Below are positions 32,520-40,404 of a stretch of 64,000 nucleotides of DNA, in pieces. The notes beneath the pieces were generated by a model. That model saw only the letters and a program-made list of their open reading frames with translations. It searched no databases and was not told the DNA's origin. Each line of letters begins with the position of its first letter. The stretch's first letter is position 1. The stretch spans positions 141,083 through 205,082 of the forward strand of contig NZ_CABFKI010000003.1 of assembly GCF_901764995.1 (NCBI RefSeq), written 5' to 3'. The stretch comes from Actinobacillus porcinus. Lineage in GTDB: Bacteria > Pseudomonadota > Gammaproteobacteria > Enterobacterales > Pasteurellaceae. The translations under genes were made by a program, and so were the position numbers.

Positions 32520-32543
32520 AACCCCGAGATACTTTTCGGGGTT
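32520..32543. terminator. Bidirectional terminator between rlmM and the capsule locus
   Basis: aaccccga / tcggggtt stem, able to end rlmM on the plus strand and the capsule transcript on the minus strand. Confidence 0.75.
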
Positions 32544-32667
32544 AGATTACTACCGAGGTGGGTTTATTTTTTGCCATTTTATCTCTTCCTTTCGATGTAC
32601 TTCCTTTAAGCAACAGGCATAGCAGAATAATGATGAACCACTTAACTATACGTAATCTAATACGCAT
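32542..32667 (-). CDS. Possible 41-residue single-pass membrane protein
   Basis: Small open frame starting ATG at 32667, about 55 bp after kpsS, and ending on the edge of the terminator stem. The peptide starts MRIRLRIVKW, has a hydrophobic core FIIILLCLLL and a basic tail ending NKPTSVVI: positive-inside, one helix. No good ribosome site is seen, and the frame stays open a little upstream. I recognise no family. It may be a real last gene of the capsule operon or chance in AT-rich DNA. Confidence 0.3.
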   Translation of the reverse strand: MRIRLRIVKWFIIILLCLLLKGSTSKGRDKMAKNKPTSVVI

Positions 32668-32722
32668 TTCGCGTGTTAGGTATAAAATAGTATATTTTAT
32701 AATCACAAAACATCAACAAGTT

Positions 32723-33937
32723 TTAATAGCTATTCAAACAAACATTCGTGTAAAAACTACCATTAATTTGTGTTTTATATAGATGAAACTTTCGATAAGC
32801 TTCAAATAATTCTGTATTGGGTGGTGTTGGGTTTTGCCAAAAATTAGCTAACGTTCCCTGATACGTTAAACCGGCGATATCATAATTCGCTCTACCTAAT
32901 GTTATCGTTGGAACATGATGTAGCAATGCGGAAAGGCCACTAGTGCTATTTAACGTAACCATTCCTTTTGCTTTTCTTAAAAATACGGGCATAGGCACAT
33001 CGTGAACATAAAATACACGATTTTTTATCTGTGGATATTGATCACAAATTTCATTAATTGTATTAGTGTAATCAATAAAACCTCTATCCATAGGGTGATG
33101 TTTTATGATTAAATTTAATTTTTCAGGTGCATGTTTAGCAAAAGAAATGAGAACTTCAGATAAAAAATGTTCTACATTTTTAAAATCACAATGTACTCTA
33201 ACTTGACTATCATCATAAACCTGTAATGGTACAATAAAAAAATCGCCTAATTCATTATTAGTCACTTTTTGACTAAATTGATAATCTCGAGAATAATAAT
33301 AGAGGCGTTTAATCCCGGATGTTATCCATAAACGAATATAATAAATCAAAGACAATTCTTTATGATGTTGATAGTGAGGATATTTTTTCTGTTTACAAAA
33401 AGCGGCAGAATAATATTTTATCGCGTTTTCTGCCATAGGCAGAAAACCTTTAGCTAAAGGTTTGGGCGCAATGGGTTCCGGTAGAGCTTGGTAATGATTT
33501 TCTAAAAAAAATTTAGCATTTTTGGGAATAGGAGAGAATGCATTAACCCCCTGTTTTTCTAATGTAACATAGTGCGGTCTAAAATAACCCTCTTCAAAAA
33601 CCCAAAATTGAACACCATATTTTTCACAAATACGTTTAGCGATTTTATGATAAGGGCGATGATCTCCAAAACAAAGAATACTATCAATATGATTTTGTTT
33701 AATAAAATGTACTAAAAAACATTCCCAATCTTGAATAGACTGCTGATAATTAATGGTGTTTTTATGGTTTTTAAAATAAAAATATTCATCACCGCCATTA
33801 AAGTTAATTTTATAGACCGATTTATTTTGTTGTTCTAACCAACGGCTTAAGTCCTTGAAAAAATGCCCAATTGGACCCTGTAATAATACAATGTTTTTTG
33901 ATGAAGCTACGAGTTCATCTAAATAATGTTTTAACAT
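32723..33937 (-). CDS. kpsS: Capsule beta-Kdo transferase KpsS (HcsB/LipB family)
   Basis: 404 residues. Adds the first Kdo to lyso-phosphatidylglycerol to start the poly-Kdo linker of ABC-exported capsules. Recognised from the N-terminal VLLQGPIGHFFKDLSRWL, FGDHRPYHKIA...FEEGYFRPHYVTLE (family hallmark) and the C-terminal IIKHHPMDRG and LNSTSGLSALLH. Follows kpsC with a 9-bp gap. AT-rich like its neighbours and carries only a degenerate uptake signal. High confidence in family; host symbol could be hcsB or phyB. Confidence 0.9.
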   Translation of the reverse strand: MLKHYLDELVASSKNIVLLQGPIGHFFKDLSRWLEQQNKSVYKINFNGGDEYFYFKNHKNTINYQQSIQDWECFLVHFIKQNHIDSILCFGDHRPYHKIAKRICEKYGVQFWVFEEGYFRPHYVTLEKQGVNAFSPIPKNAKFFLENHYQALPEPIAPKPLAKGFLPMAENAIKYYSAAFCKQKKYPHYQHHKELSLIYYIRLWITSGIKRLYYYSRDYQFSQKVTNNELGDFFIVPLQVYDDSQVRVHCDFKNVEHFLSEVLISFAKHAPEKLNLIIKHHPMDRGFIDYTNTINEICDQYPQIKNRVFYVHDVPMPVFLRKAKGMVTLNSTSGLSALLHHVPTITLGRANYDIAGLTYQGTLANFWQNPTPPNTELFEAYRKFHLYKTQINGSFYTNVCLNSY

Positions 33938-33946
33938 AATCCCCTT

Positions 33947-35980
33947 CTATAGAAAATAAACTTTGAATAAGTGTTTTAATTTATTGAATTGTTTTTTAGC
34001 CCAAGATTGGCGAATGCTCTTTTTACTTTCTAATTGTTTTGTTGTTAAATAGTGAATAATTGTTTTAGCGTCACTTAATTGCTTAGTTACCGGATTAAAA
34101 TAAATAGGGTAGTCATTTAATGTTGCTGCAATTAATTCTAATAACGAGAGTTTTCTTGTACGTCTTGGCAAAGCAATATGATCAATTGTTAACCCCCAGT
34201 TAGCATAAAATGGTAACCCATAACAATGTACAATTTTATTGCGCAAAAGTGCTTCAAAACCGGCTAAAGATGTCATAGTATGAACTTCATCAACTGCCAT
34301 AATACAGGACAAAATATTGCTTTCTGTTACAACTAAATCAGCGAATTGAGCTGTTTGTGATGGTTCTATATGCCCAATTCTATTGCCACTGACCACATCC
34401 GGATGAGGTTTATAAATAATATAATCTGTTGGATTTTCTAACCGCACTTTTTTTAATAATGCCAAATTAGACTGAATTTCCGGTGAACCTGTTTTAATTG
34501 AAGCATCATCTTCAACTTGTCCCACTACTAAGATTTTTTTTCGATGAGAAACCGTTAAGTTTAATTCATTTGCACCAACATTATATTTCCCTATATTTTG
34601 TGAAACTAATAAATTTTGTAATATTTTTGCTTGTTGTAATTCTTCTTCAGTAAAGGCTTTTGTTTGCAGGATATATTCTAATCGTGAGATTTTTTGCGAA
34701 TTAAAATAAATACCTAAATCATCAACAACAATAGAAAGGGGCGCTACAAGATTAGAGCCTAATCCTACAGAACGAATAAATCCATCTTCAACCTGTAATG
34801 TCGAAATATGATTCTTTTTAGCAAAATCTAATAATAAAGGCTTGCCATTGCCCCAAATTAATAAGCGATTATTTTCTTTCCAATTAACATGTTTAAGTCT
34901 ATTAATATGAGAAACAAAATGCAACCGGCAGCTTGGTAATTTAAAAAAAGGTTTTAAAACGGAACGCTTCCAAAAAGACATACCGACACAATATAAATTA
35001 CCTGCGAATTGTAGATTTAACTTTTTTTGTTTGTGCAAATAATGAATAACATCAAAAATATTGCCTATTTCTCCAGAATTAGGATTAATATACCGACTAT
35101 ATTGAAAATAGGCAGCTTGAAATAAAGTCAATAAATCGCAAGTTTTACGTCTTGAGAATGTAGCAAGTGACTTTGCAATAGGGTGACGATCATCTGTCAG
35201 CCCCCAACCACAAAACCAAGGGACGCCAAACGTCACCACAGGCTTATTGAGCATAAGTGCTTCAAATCCCATTTGTGAAGTCACACAATACACTTTCTTC
35301 ACGTTGCGAAGCAAGGAAAGCGGATTAATATCTTCGGCTAACAGCACGATATTAGCCGCTAATTGCTGTGAAAGTGCGGTTAAATAACCTTGCTTTTTGC
35401 CTGACAATACGTCAGGATGCGTTTTCACGAAAATAGTGGATTGCGGATTTTCTTGAATAGCCGCTTCTAGCATTTGCTGAAAACAATGTGCATCCGCCTG
35501 CCCATATTGAATCGCCATATCCCCCACAGTTTGATCCACCACCAAGACAGCATTTTCATCCATTGACATCCGACAATCAGGCGCATGGTTATATTTGCTC
35601 AATTGAAAATCCACAATTAAACGATGTGCCAACCGCACTTTTTCCGTTATCAAATCAGGCGATGATTGCAAAATCAACTTTTCCAACCGTGATGGCTTAG
35701 TGGTATCGTAGTAAATCCCTAAATCGTCAACCACCATAGAAAAGGGCGGATATCCTTTGACTCCTAACCCTACTGAACGCAAAAAACCGTCTTCTAAGGC
35801 AATAAAAGGCAACTGATGACGCGCTGCAAAATCCCTCGCTTTTTTTGTTGAGGGACGATAACCCCAACCCACAACTTGTTGAATATTTTTTGAGTGGGTT
35901 AATATTAATTTCATATCCGACAAAAAAGATGTCAAGAATGGGATTTTTAGAATACCTTTGGAAAATATGCGAGTTATCAT
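33947..35980 (-). CDS. kpsC: Capsule beta-Kdo transferase KpsC (HcsA/LipA family)
   Basis: 677 residues, two tandem homologous GT domains visible as duplicated motifs: EDGFLRSVGLG...SMVVDDLGIYYD (about 62-92) and EDGFIRSVGLG...SIVVDDLGIYFN (about 400-430), and VKTHPD / YKPHPDVVSG. KpsC extends the Kdo linker with alternating linkages. Carries three uptake signals, unlike region 2. The first gene upstream on this strand is the defence pair, only 6 bp away, so kpsC may now be transcribed from the defence promoter or from the IS. Confidence 0.92.
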   Translation of the reverse strand: MITRIFSKGILKIPFLTSFLSDMKLILTHSKNIQQVVGWGYRPSTKKARDFAARHQLPFIALEDGFLRSVGLGVKGYPPFSMVVDDLGIYYDTTKPSRLEKLILQSSPDLITEKVRLAHRLIVDFQLSKYNHAPDCRMSMDENAVLVVDQTVGDMAIQYGQADAHCFQQMLEAAIQENPQSTIFVKTHPDVLSGKKQGYLTALSQQLAANIVLLAEDINPLSLLRNVKKVYCVTSQMGFEALMLNKPVVTFGVPWFCGWGLTDDRHPIAKSLATFSRRKTCDLLTLFQAAYFQYSRYINPNSGEIGNIFDVIHYLHKQKKLNLQFAGNLYCVGMSFWKRSVLKPFFKLPSCRLHFVSHINRLKHVNWKENNRLLIWGNGKPLLLDFAKKNHISTLQVEDGFIRSVGLGSNLVAPLSIVVDDLGIYFNSQKISRLEYILQTKAFTEEELQQAKILQNLLVSQNIGKYNVGANELNLTVSHRKKILVVGQVEDDASIKTGSPEIQSNLALLKKVRLENPTDYIIYKPHPDVVSGNRIGHIEPSQTAQFADLVVTESNILSCIMAVDEVHTMTSLAGFEALLRNKIVHCYGLPFYANWGLTIDHIALPRRTRKLSLLELIAATLNDYPIYFNPVTKQLSDAKTIIHYLTTKQLESKKSIRQSWAKKQFNKLKHLFKVYFL

Positions 35981-35986
35981 AAATGA

Positions 35987-36625
35987 TTAATTTCTGATAT
36001 TAATTAGATTTTCAACTAATAAATGAACTCGTGTTGAAGGATTTGGTTCATTATTGATTTCACTATCTATTAAGGCATTCATAGCATTCTTTTTAGCTGT
36101 ATTAAGATAGGGTAATAAGATTGTATAAATCCCTGGTCTAGCTTTTTTATAAATTTCATTAAATGTTTTTTTCCAATGTATATTTAATAAATCTACACAC
36201 ATATCTCCCGCACTTTTGGAACCAGTCCCGATAATTGGTGCTCGAGAAGCTATAAAATGACATAAATACCAATATTCAAAGCTTGGATAAGAAACAATTA
36301 ACTGAATATTATTTACTTTTGCCAGCTTTTGAGCTTCATTAAATGTAGAATGATTATCACGATCAATGACGCAAAAAACTTCATCAAAGTCTAAATATTG
36401 ACGTTGTTCTTCTCTTTTTTGTATAGCAGTTTCAACAACGGATTTCGGATCAGAATTATTTCCGGAATAGACTTTAATATTTACTGACGAAAGTTTTTCT
36501 TTAAGAATTAAATTCTCAAAATATAATTTCTCTGTTTTTTGTCCTTCACAAACAATTAATACTGTCTTATAAGCTTCTCTTTTAGGTGATTTTCGAGTTA
36601 ACTCACGATTTTTTCGTTTCGCCAT
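35987..36625 (-). CDS. RloB-family protein (AbiLii-like)
   Basis: 212 residues from MAKRKNRELTRK; a TTG 6 codons upstream would overlap the ATPase gene. RloB domain with a Toprim-like set of acidic motifs: LIVCEGQKTEKLYFENL (about 23-39), VFCVIDRDNHSTF (about 83-95) and SYPSFEYWYLCHF (about 113-125). Pairs with the AAA ATPase upstream, 5 bp away. In AbiL of Lactococcus and related phage-defence pairs, an AAA ATPase is coupled with this family. Function as a nuclease/abortive-infection effector is inferred. Confidence 0.8.
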   Translation of the reverse strand: MAKRKNRELTRKSPKREAYKTVLIVCEGQKTEKLYFENLILKEKLSSVNIKVYSGNNSDPKSVVETAIQKREEQRQYLDFDEVFCVIDRDNHSTFNEAQKLAKVNNIQLIVSYPSFEYWYLCHFIASRAPIIGTGSKSAGDMCVDLLNIHWKKTFNEIYKKARPGIYTILLPYLNTAKKNAMNALIDSEINNEPNPSTRVHLLVENLINIRN

Positions 36626-36630
36626 AGAAA

Positions 36631-37947
36631 TTACACACTCCAAAATTCTTTTGGTAGTTGAAAATCCTGAAATACCGGTTTTGCACCATATTTCCCATGT
36701 AAATAATATTCTTCTATATCTTCACGATTTACATGAGGTTTGAAGTCGGTTAAAGGATATAAATTTGTTGAGCGATCCTTTCTTTTTTCGCAGAACCAAA
36801 CTTGATCACGTCGTAATAGATTTTTTCTTAAAACAGATGTTTCATGTGTTGTAAAAATAAGTTGAGCATTTTTTTCATTAACTGATGAATTAAATAGTTG
36901 AACAATAAATCGAACTAAATCAGGATGAAGACTTTTATTTAATTCATCAATAATTAATGTATCACCATTATGTAATACAGCTAGAACAAGACCTGCAAAT
37001 TCAAATAGTTTTTGGGTTCCATCAGACTCCTCTCTTAAATTTATTTTTTGTGAATAACCTAAATCATCATTATAGACAAAAAAAGTCTCATTTTGAGAGA
37101 TAAGTTGTTCTTTTAAATCATTTAAAATTTCTGTTCTAATATGTTCAGGGAGTTTATCTGATAAATCATTAATATTAATTTGTGGTTTTTCAAAAACAAT
37201 ATCATTTAAATCAATTCCTGAAGCGCGTAACAGTTGAATTAAAATAGATTTATTTCTTTCAGATTCTTTACAAAAATCTTTTGAAATTTGATTGCTAATT
37301 CGATCTGTTCTTACGATTGGCATTCGGCTGGTTAATGTATAATAAATTGGTTTTAATTGTTCACTATTTAGATGAACAGAAGTTGAAAGAAATAATTGAT
37401 CAGGGCGAGTTTGGTTTTGCCAACTTGTTTTTGCACCTTTAAAATATTCTGACATTTTCCAATCATAATTAGATGAATCTGTATTATATTGACGATAGAA
37501 CCAATTTTGTTCTCTACCTTTAGGATAGACACTTAACCATTCTTCATAAACGATAGAATGATCTACAACAAACCCATAATCTACCCGAGTGGGTTGTAAA
37601 TTGCCTTGTTCATTCATTAGATCTACAACAAAAGAAATATCGTAAACTGTCGGAAGTATTTGAGTATTATGGTCAAAAATAAAATATTCAGTTTGGATAG
37701 ATTCATTAGGACTTTTATTAAATGAATTAGCCACAATATTAATCATTGAATCTAATGACTTAATAATATTAGATTTTCCTGAAGCATTAGCACCATAAAT
37801 AACCGCTGATTTTAAAAGTAAAGGTGTTGACTTTGCTTTGCTATCAAAATAATTATCAGGTTTTTCATCCGTTGAACTTCGAACTAATGATAATGTTTGC
37901 TCATCTTTTATTGAGCGATAATTTTCCACTGAGAACTGAATTAACAT
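36631..37947 (-). CDS. AAA family ATPase (AbiLi / RloA-like)
   Basis: 438 residues from MLIQFSVENYRSIKDEQTLSL, the characteristic SMC/OLD-type beginning. Walker A GANASGKS (52-59), a long insertion domain, signature-like SDGTQKLFEFAGLV, Walker B TLIIDELNKSLHPD (about 330-345) and the His switch FTTHETSVL. Partner of the RloB gene; together an AbiL-like defence module. It sits inside the capsule locus between kpsC and an IS element, most likely acquired. Confidence 0.82.
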   Translation of the reverse strand: MLIQFSVENYRSIKDEQTLSLVRSSTDEKPDNYFDSKAKSTPLLLKSAVIYGANASGKSNIIKSLDSMINIVANSFNKSPNESIQTEYFIFDHNTQILPTVYDISFVVDLMNEQGNLQPTRVDYGFVVDHSIVYEEWLSVYPKGREQNWFYRQYNTDSSNYDWKMSEYFKGAKTSWQNQTRPDQLFLSTSVHLNSEQLKPIYYTLTSRMPIVRTDRISNQISKDFCKESERNKSILIQLLRASGIDLNDIVFEKPQININDLSDKLPEHIRTEILNDLKEQLISQNETFFVYNDDLGYSQKINLREESDGTQKLFEFAGLVLAVLHNGDTLIIDELNKSLHPDLVRFIVQLFNSSVNEKNAQLIFTTHETSVLRKNLLRRDQVWFCEKRKDRSTNLYPLTDFKPHVNREDIEEYYLHGKYGAKPVFQDFQLPKEFWSV

Positions 37948-38170
37948 AATAAAACCTATTTTCATATCGAAAGTTGGTAAAACTTACCGTAAAGTTGTTT
38001 TTATTATACCTTATTAAGGGGTTAATTCACACATAATTTAGGCTGTATTCGGATAAACAGAAAACAATGTCATCTTGTTTAACGGCAATCTCATTGGGGA
38101 CGCAAAAAGGGTTTTGCAAAAGTGCTAATTTAGGTGGTTCTTTCTGTTTTAAACACTGTGTAGTGATCAA

Positions 38171-38956
38171 CTAATTCAACAGTCCCCGATAAGTTTTTTC
38201 AGCTAACATCGGGGGCAAGCCTTGATTATAGCTATGTGGGCGAGTGTGGTTGTAATACACCACATAATCTCTCACATCTTTGACCGCACTTTCAAAATCA
38301 GCATAGCCACCGTAGGCCATCCACTCATACTTAAAACTTCTGAACCAACGCTCCATCGGTGCATTGTCCCAGCAGTTGCCCCGTCGGCTCATACTTTGCG
38401 TTAGCTTGTGTTTTTGCACACACCGGGTAAATTGCTTACTCCCATAAATACTGCCTTGGTCTGAGTGGAACAGCATCGTTTTCGTGCGTTTGATATGTAA
38501 CATGACATGATTTAACGCATCCACAACCAATTGCGCATCGTGGTATCGACGCAGTTTCCAACCGACAACTTGACGAGTTAACAGGTTAATCACCACCGCT
38601 AAATAGCACCAAACCCCATTGACTTTAATGTACGTCGTGTCGCCACAAAGCACCGTCGTTTGTGGCGTTGGGGTAAATTCTCGCTTCAAGTGATTAGCAA
38701 AAATTTGCCCGGTTTCTTTATTTCGGTTATACCATTTTTGTGGTTGTTTGCTAAATAATCCCTGTTGAATCATTAAATTACGAATCAGCGGCAAACCGGC
38801 TCGAATCCCTTTTTGTCTCAAACCTGATTGAACCGTTCGCTTGCCTGCAGATTGACGACTTGCCTCAAAAATGAGCTTGATTTCAATCGCAAGTGCAGTG
38901 TGTTTTTTCACGGTTTTTGGCTGCATCAAACGTGCGTAATAGGCACTTTCTGACAC
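38171..38956 (-). CDS. IS3-family transposase OrfB (DDE integrase)
   Basis: 261 residues annotated from GTG, but the frame is open upstream and joins orfA by a -1 shift on A6G at 39052-39058 (RYQAVTTLKSHGIKRLCALFGVSESAYY continues the frame). Catalytic triad: CGDTTYIK (D), HSDQGSIYGS (D) and NAPMERWFRSFK (E). All look intact. Confidence 0.9.
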   Translation of the reverse strand: MSESAYYARLMQPKTVKKHTALAIEIKLIFEASRQSAGKRTVQSGLRQKGIRAGLPLIRNLMIQQGLFSKQPQKWYNRNKETGQIFANHLKREFTPTPQTTVLCGDTTYIKVNGVWCYLAVVINLLTRQVVGWKLRRYHDAQLVVDALNHVMLHIKRTKTMLFHSDQGSIYGSKQFTRCVQKHKLTQSMSRRGNCWDNAPMERWFRSFKYEWMAYGGYADFESAVKDVRDYVVYYNHTRPHSYNQGLPPMLAEKTYRGLLN

Positions 38957-38994
38957 ACCAAATAACGCGCATAAACGCTTAATGCCGTGCGATT

Positions 38995-39318
38995 TTAACG
39001 TCGTGACCGCTTGGTATCGCTGTTCTCGAGAGACATTAAAATCGCTGTAGCCTTTTTTAGAATTTCTTTATCCTCTTCCAGCTCTTTGATACGGTTTTCT
39101 AACTCTCGAATGCGTTGTTGTTCAGGGTTGATTGGCTTTGAACCCGGCAACACATAGCCCTGACATTCCGCTTGAACTTGACTTACCCAGCGACGCAACG
39201 CGGTTTCACCAATGTCGAGTTCTTTGCAAGCTTGTGCAATAGAATATTTACGATCGGTAATCAATTTTACTGCTTCAGCTTTAAATTCTGCACTAAAGGT
39301 TCTTCTAGGTCTTCGCAT
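38995..39318 (-). CDS. IS3-family transposase OrfA (HTH, leucine zipper)
   Basis: 107 residues. N-terminal helix-turn-helix (FSAEFKAEAVKLITDRKYSIAQACKELDIGETALRRWV) and a leucine-zipper-like stretch QQRIRELENRIKELEEDKEILKKA. The slippery A6G follows at the EILKKAT codons, giving the OrfAB fusion transposase. Confidence 0.9.
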   Translation of the reverse strand: MRRPRRTFSAEFKAEAVKLITDRKYSIAQACKELDIGETALRRWVSQVQAECQGYVLPGSKPINPEQQRIRELENRIKELEEDKEILKKATAILMSLENSDTKRSRR

Positions 39319-39474
39319 TTTTATATCCTCATTTTGGGTTTAATTTTACCACCTATTGAGGACTGCGGGATTAGTGTACCACTACACAGCAACTATTTTG
39401 TCTACTATGCCCTTTTAATTATGAGGATAAAATTTGATGACATATTGTTTGAAAGATTGGTTGTATCTAGTAAT

Positions 39475-39529
39475 AAAAAATCTGCACCTTAATTAGTTGG
39501 GTGTGTAGCCTAACTTCTGAAGTGCAGAT
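39475..39529 (-). terminator. Terminator at the end of the capsule biosynthesis genes
   Basis: atctgcacctt / aagtgcagat stem with an inner gttggg/cctaac stem and a T6 run on the minus strand. It ends the transcript from the Stealth gene to the acetyltransferase before the IS, so kpsC and kpsS are not in that unit. Confidence 0.7.
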
Positions 39530-39588
39530 CATTATTAACTAAGCCTTTTGTCTATTACACCTTTTTGCTATTCACAAATATTCGTTTA

Positions 39589-40314
39589 TTATACTTGTAA
39601 CTCGGATAGAGTTAGAGACTTTATAGCTATATGTTTTAGATCATTTTTCAAAACTTTTTCATTAAGTTCATCTATAAATTGCTCAGGATTATTTGCATTT
39701 AATCCGTTAAAATCTTCTAGATGATAATTCCACCATTCTATTTGCTGAATTTTTTGAATTAAATCGTCACTAAAACGGAATCTAATAATTCTAGCTGGGT
39801 TTCCTCCAACAATGGCAAACGGCGGAACATCTTTCGTAACTACCGAGTTAGCTGCAATAATTGCACCATTACCAATTTTAAGGTGGCTTTTTAAAACCAC
39901 ACCAGAACCAATCCAAACATCATTACCTATTTCAATGTTTCTATCTTGGCGAGCTATATTACTAAGATCTTCTCCTATTAAATTATGATAACCGGAGTTA
40001 TAAAAAACAGGTGATGTAGAAATCCAATCGGGGAAGTGGTGAGCCCCCATAATGGAAACATTGACAGCAATACTACAAAATCGCCCTACTTTAACACCAT
40101 AGCCTAAATTACTGCCACTATAACTATGACATCCCATAGACCATAATGTATTACAAAATCCCCAGAAGGTAACATTGCTTTCTAAACTAATATCTTTATT
40201 GACAGATAAAACAATATTTGGGTTATTCACCGCATGGTGAATTGTAATCTTGTTTTCTAAAAGTTTATCTTTGATAGCATTAAAAGGGATTTTAATAACA
40301 TCATTTGATTTCAT
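39589..40314 (-). CDS. Left-handed beta-helix O-acetyltransferase
   Basis: 241 residues from MKSNDVIKIPFN, which has AAGGAAA just upstream; an earlier ATG at 40347 lacks a good site. Hexapeptide-repeat transferase of the CatB/LpxA fold: GRFCSIAVNVSIMGAHHFPDWIS, NIEIGNDVWIGSGVVLKSHLKIGNGAIIAANSVVTKDVPPFAIVGGNPARIIRFRF. The His in GAHHF is the likely catalytic residue. Last gene of capsule region 2, likely O-acetylating the repeat unit. A sister domain is fused in the next gene. Confidence 0.82.
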   Translation of the reverse strand: MKSNDVIKIPFNAIKDKLLENKITIHHAVNNPNIVLSVNKDISLESNVTFWGFCNTLWSMGCHSYSGSNLGYGVKVGRFCSIAVNVSIMGAHHFPDWISTSPVFYNSGYHNLIGEDLSNIARQDRNIEIGNDVWIGSGVVLKSHLKIGNGAIIAANSVVTKDVPPFAIVGGNPARIIRFRFSDDLIQKIQQIEWWNYHLEDFNGLNANNPEQFIDELNEKVLKNDLKHIAIKSLTLSELQV

Positions 40315-40404
40315 TGTTTTCCTTAAGTTTGTAATACAATTAATCATTCAATACATTTTGGCAAGAAAAAATCGTAAAATACATTCTTGCAAAGAAGATA
40401 AAAA

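Larger units (their letters stand above)
38156..39389 (-). mobile_element. IS3-family insertion sequence, apparently intact
   Basis: About 1234 bp bounded by inverted repeats starting CTGTGTAGTG at 38156 and its complement ending at 39389; about 21 of the first 29 positions match. Encodes orfA and orfB on the minus strand. No target duplication visible (left flank AAACA, right flank CAACT). An uptake signal lies in orfB near 38281, so the element has long been in this lineage. Confidence 0.88.

Noticed and set aside
38000..38156. Remnant gene between the AAA ATPase and the IS
   Set aside because: No frame of useful length or recognisable motif; likely promoter of the defence pair.
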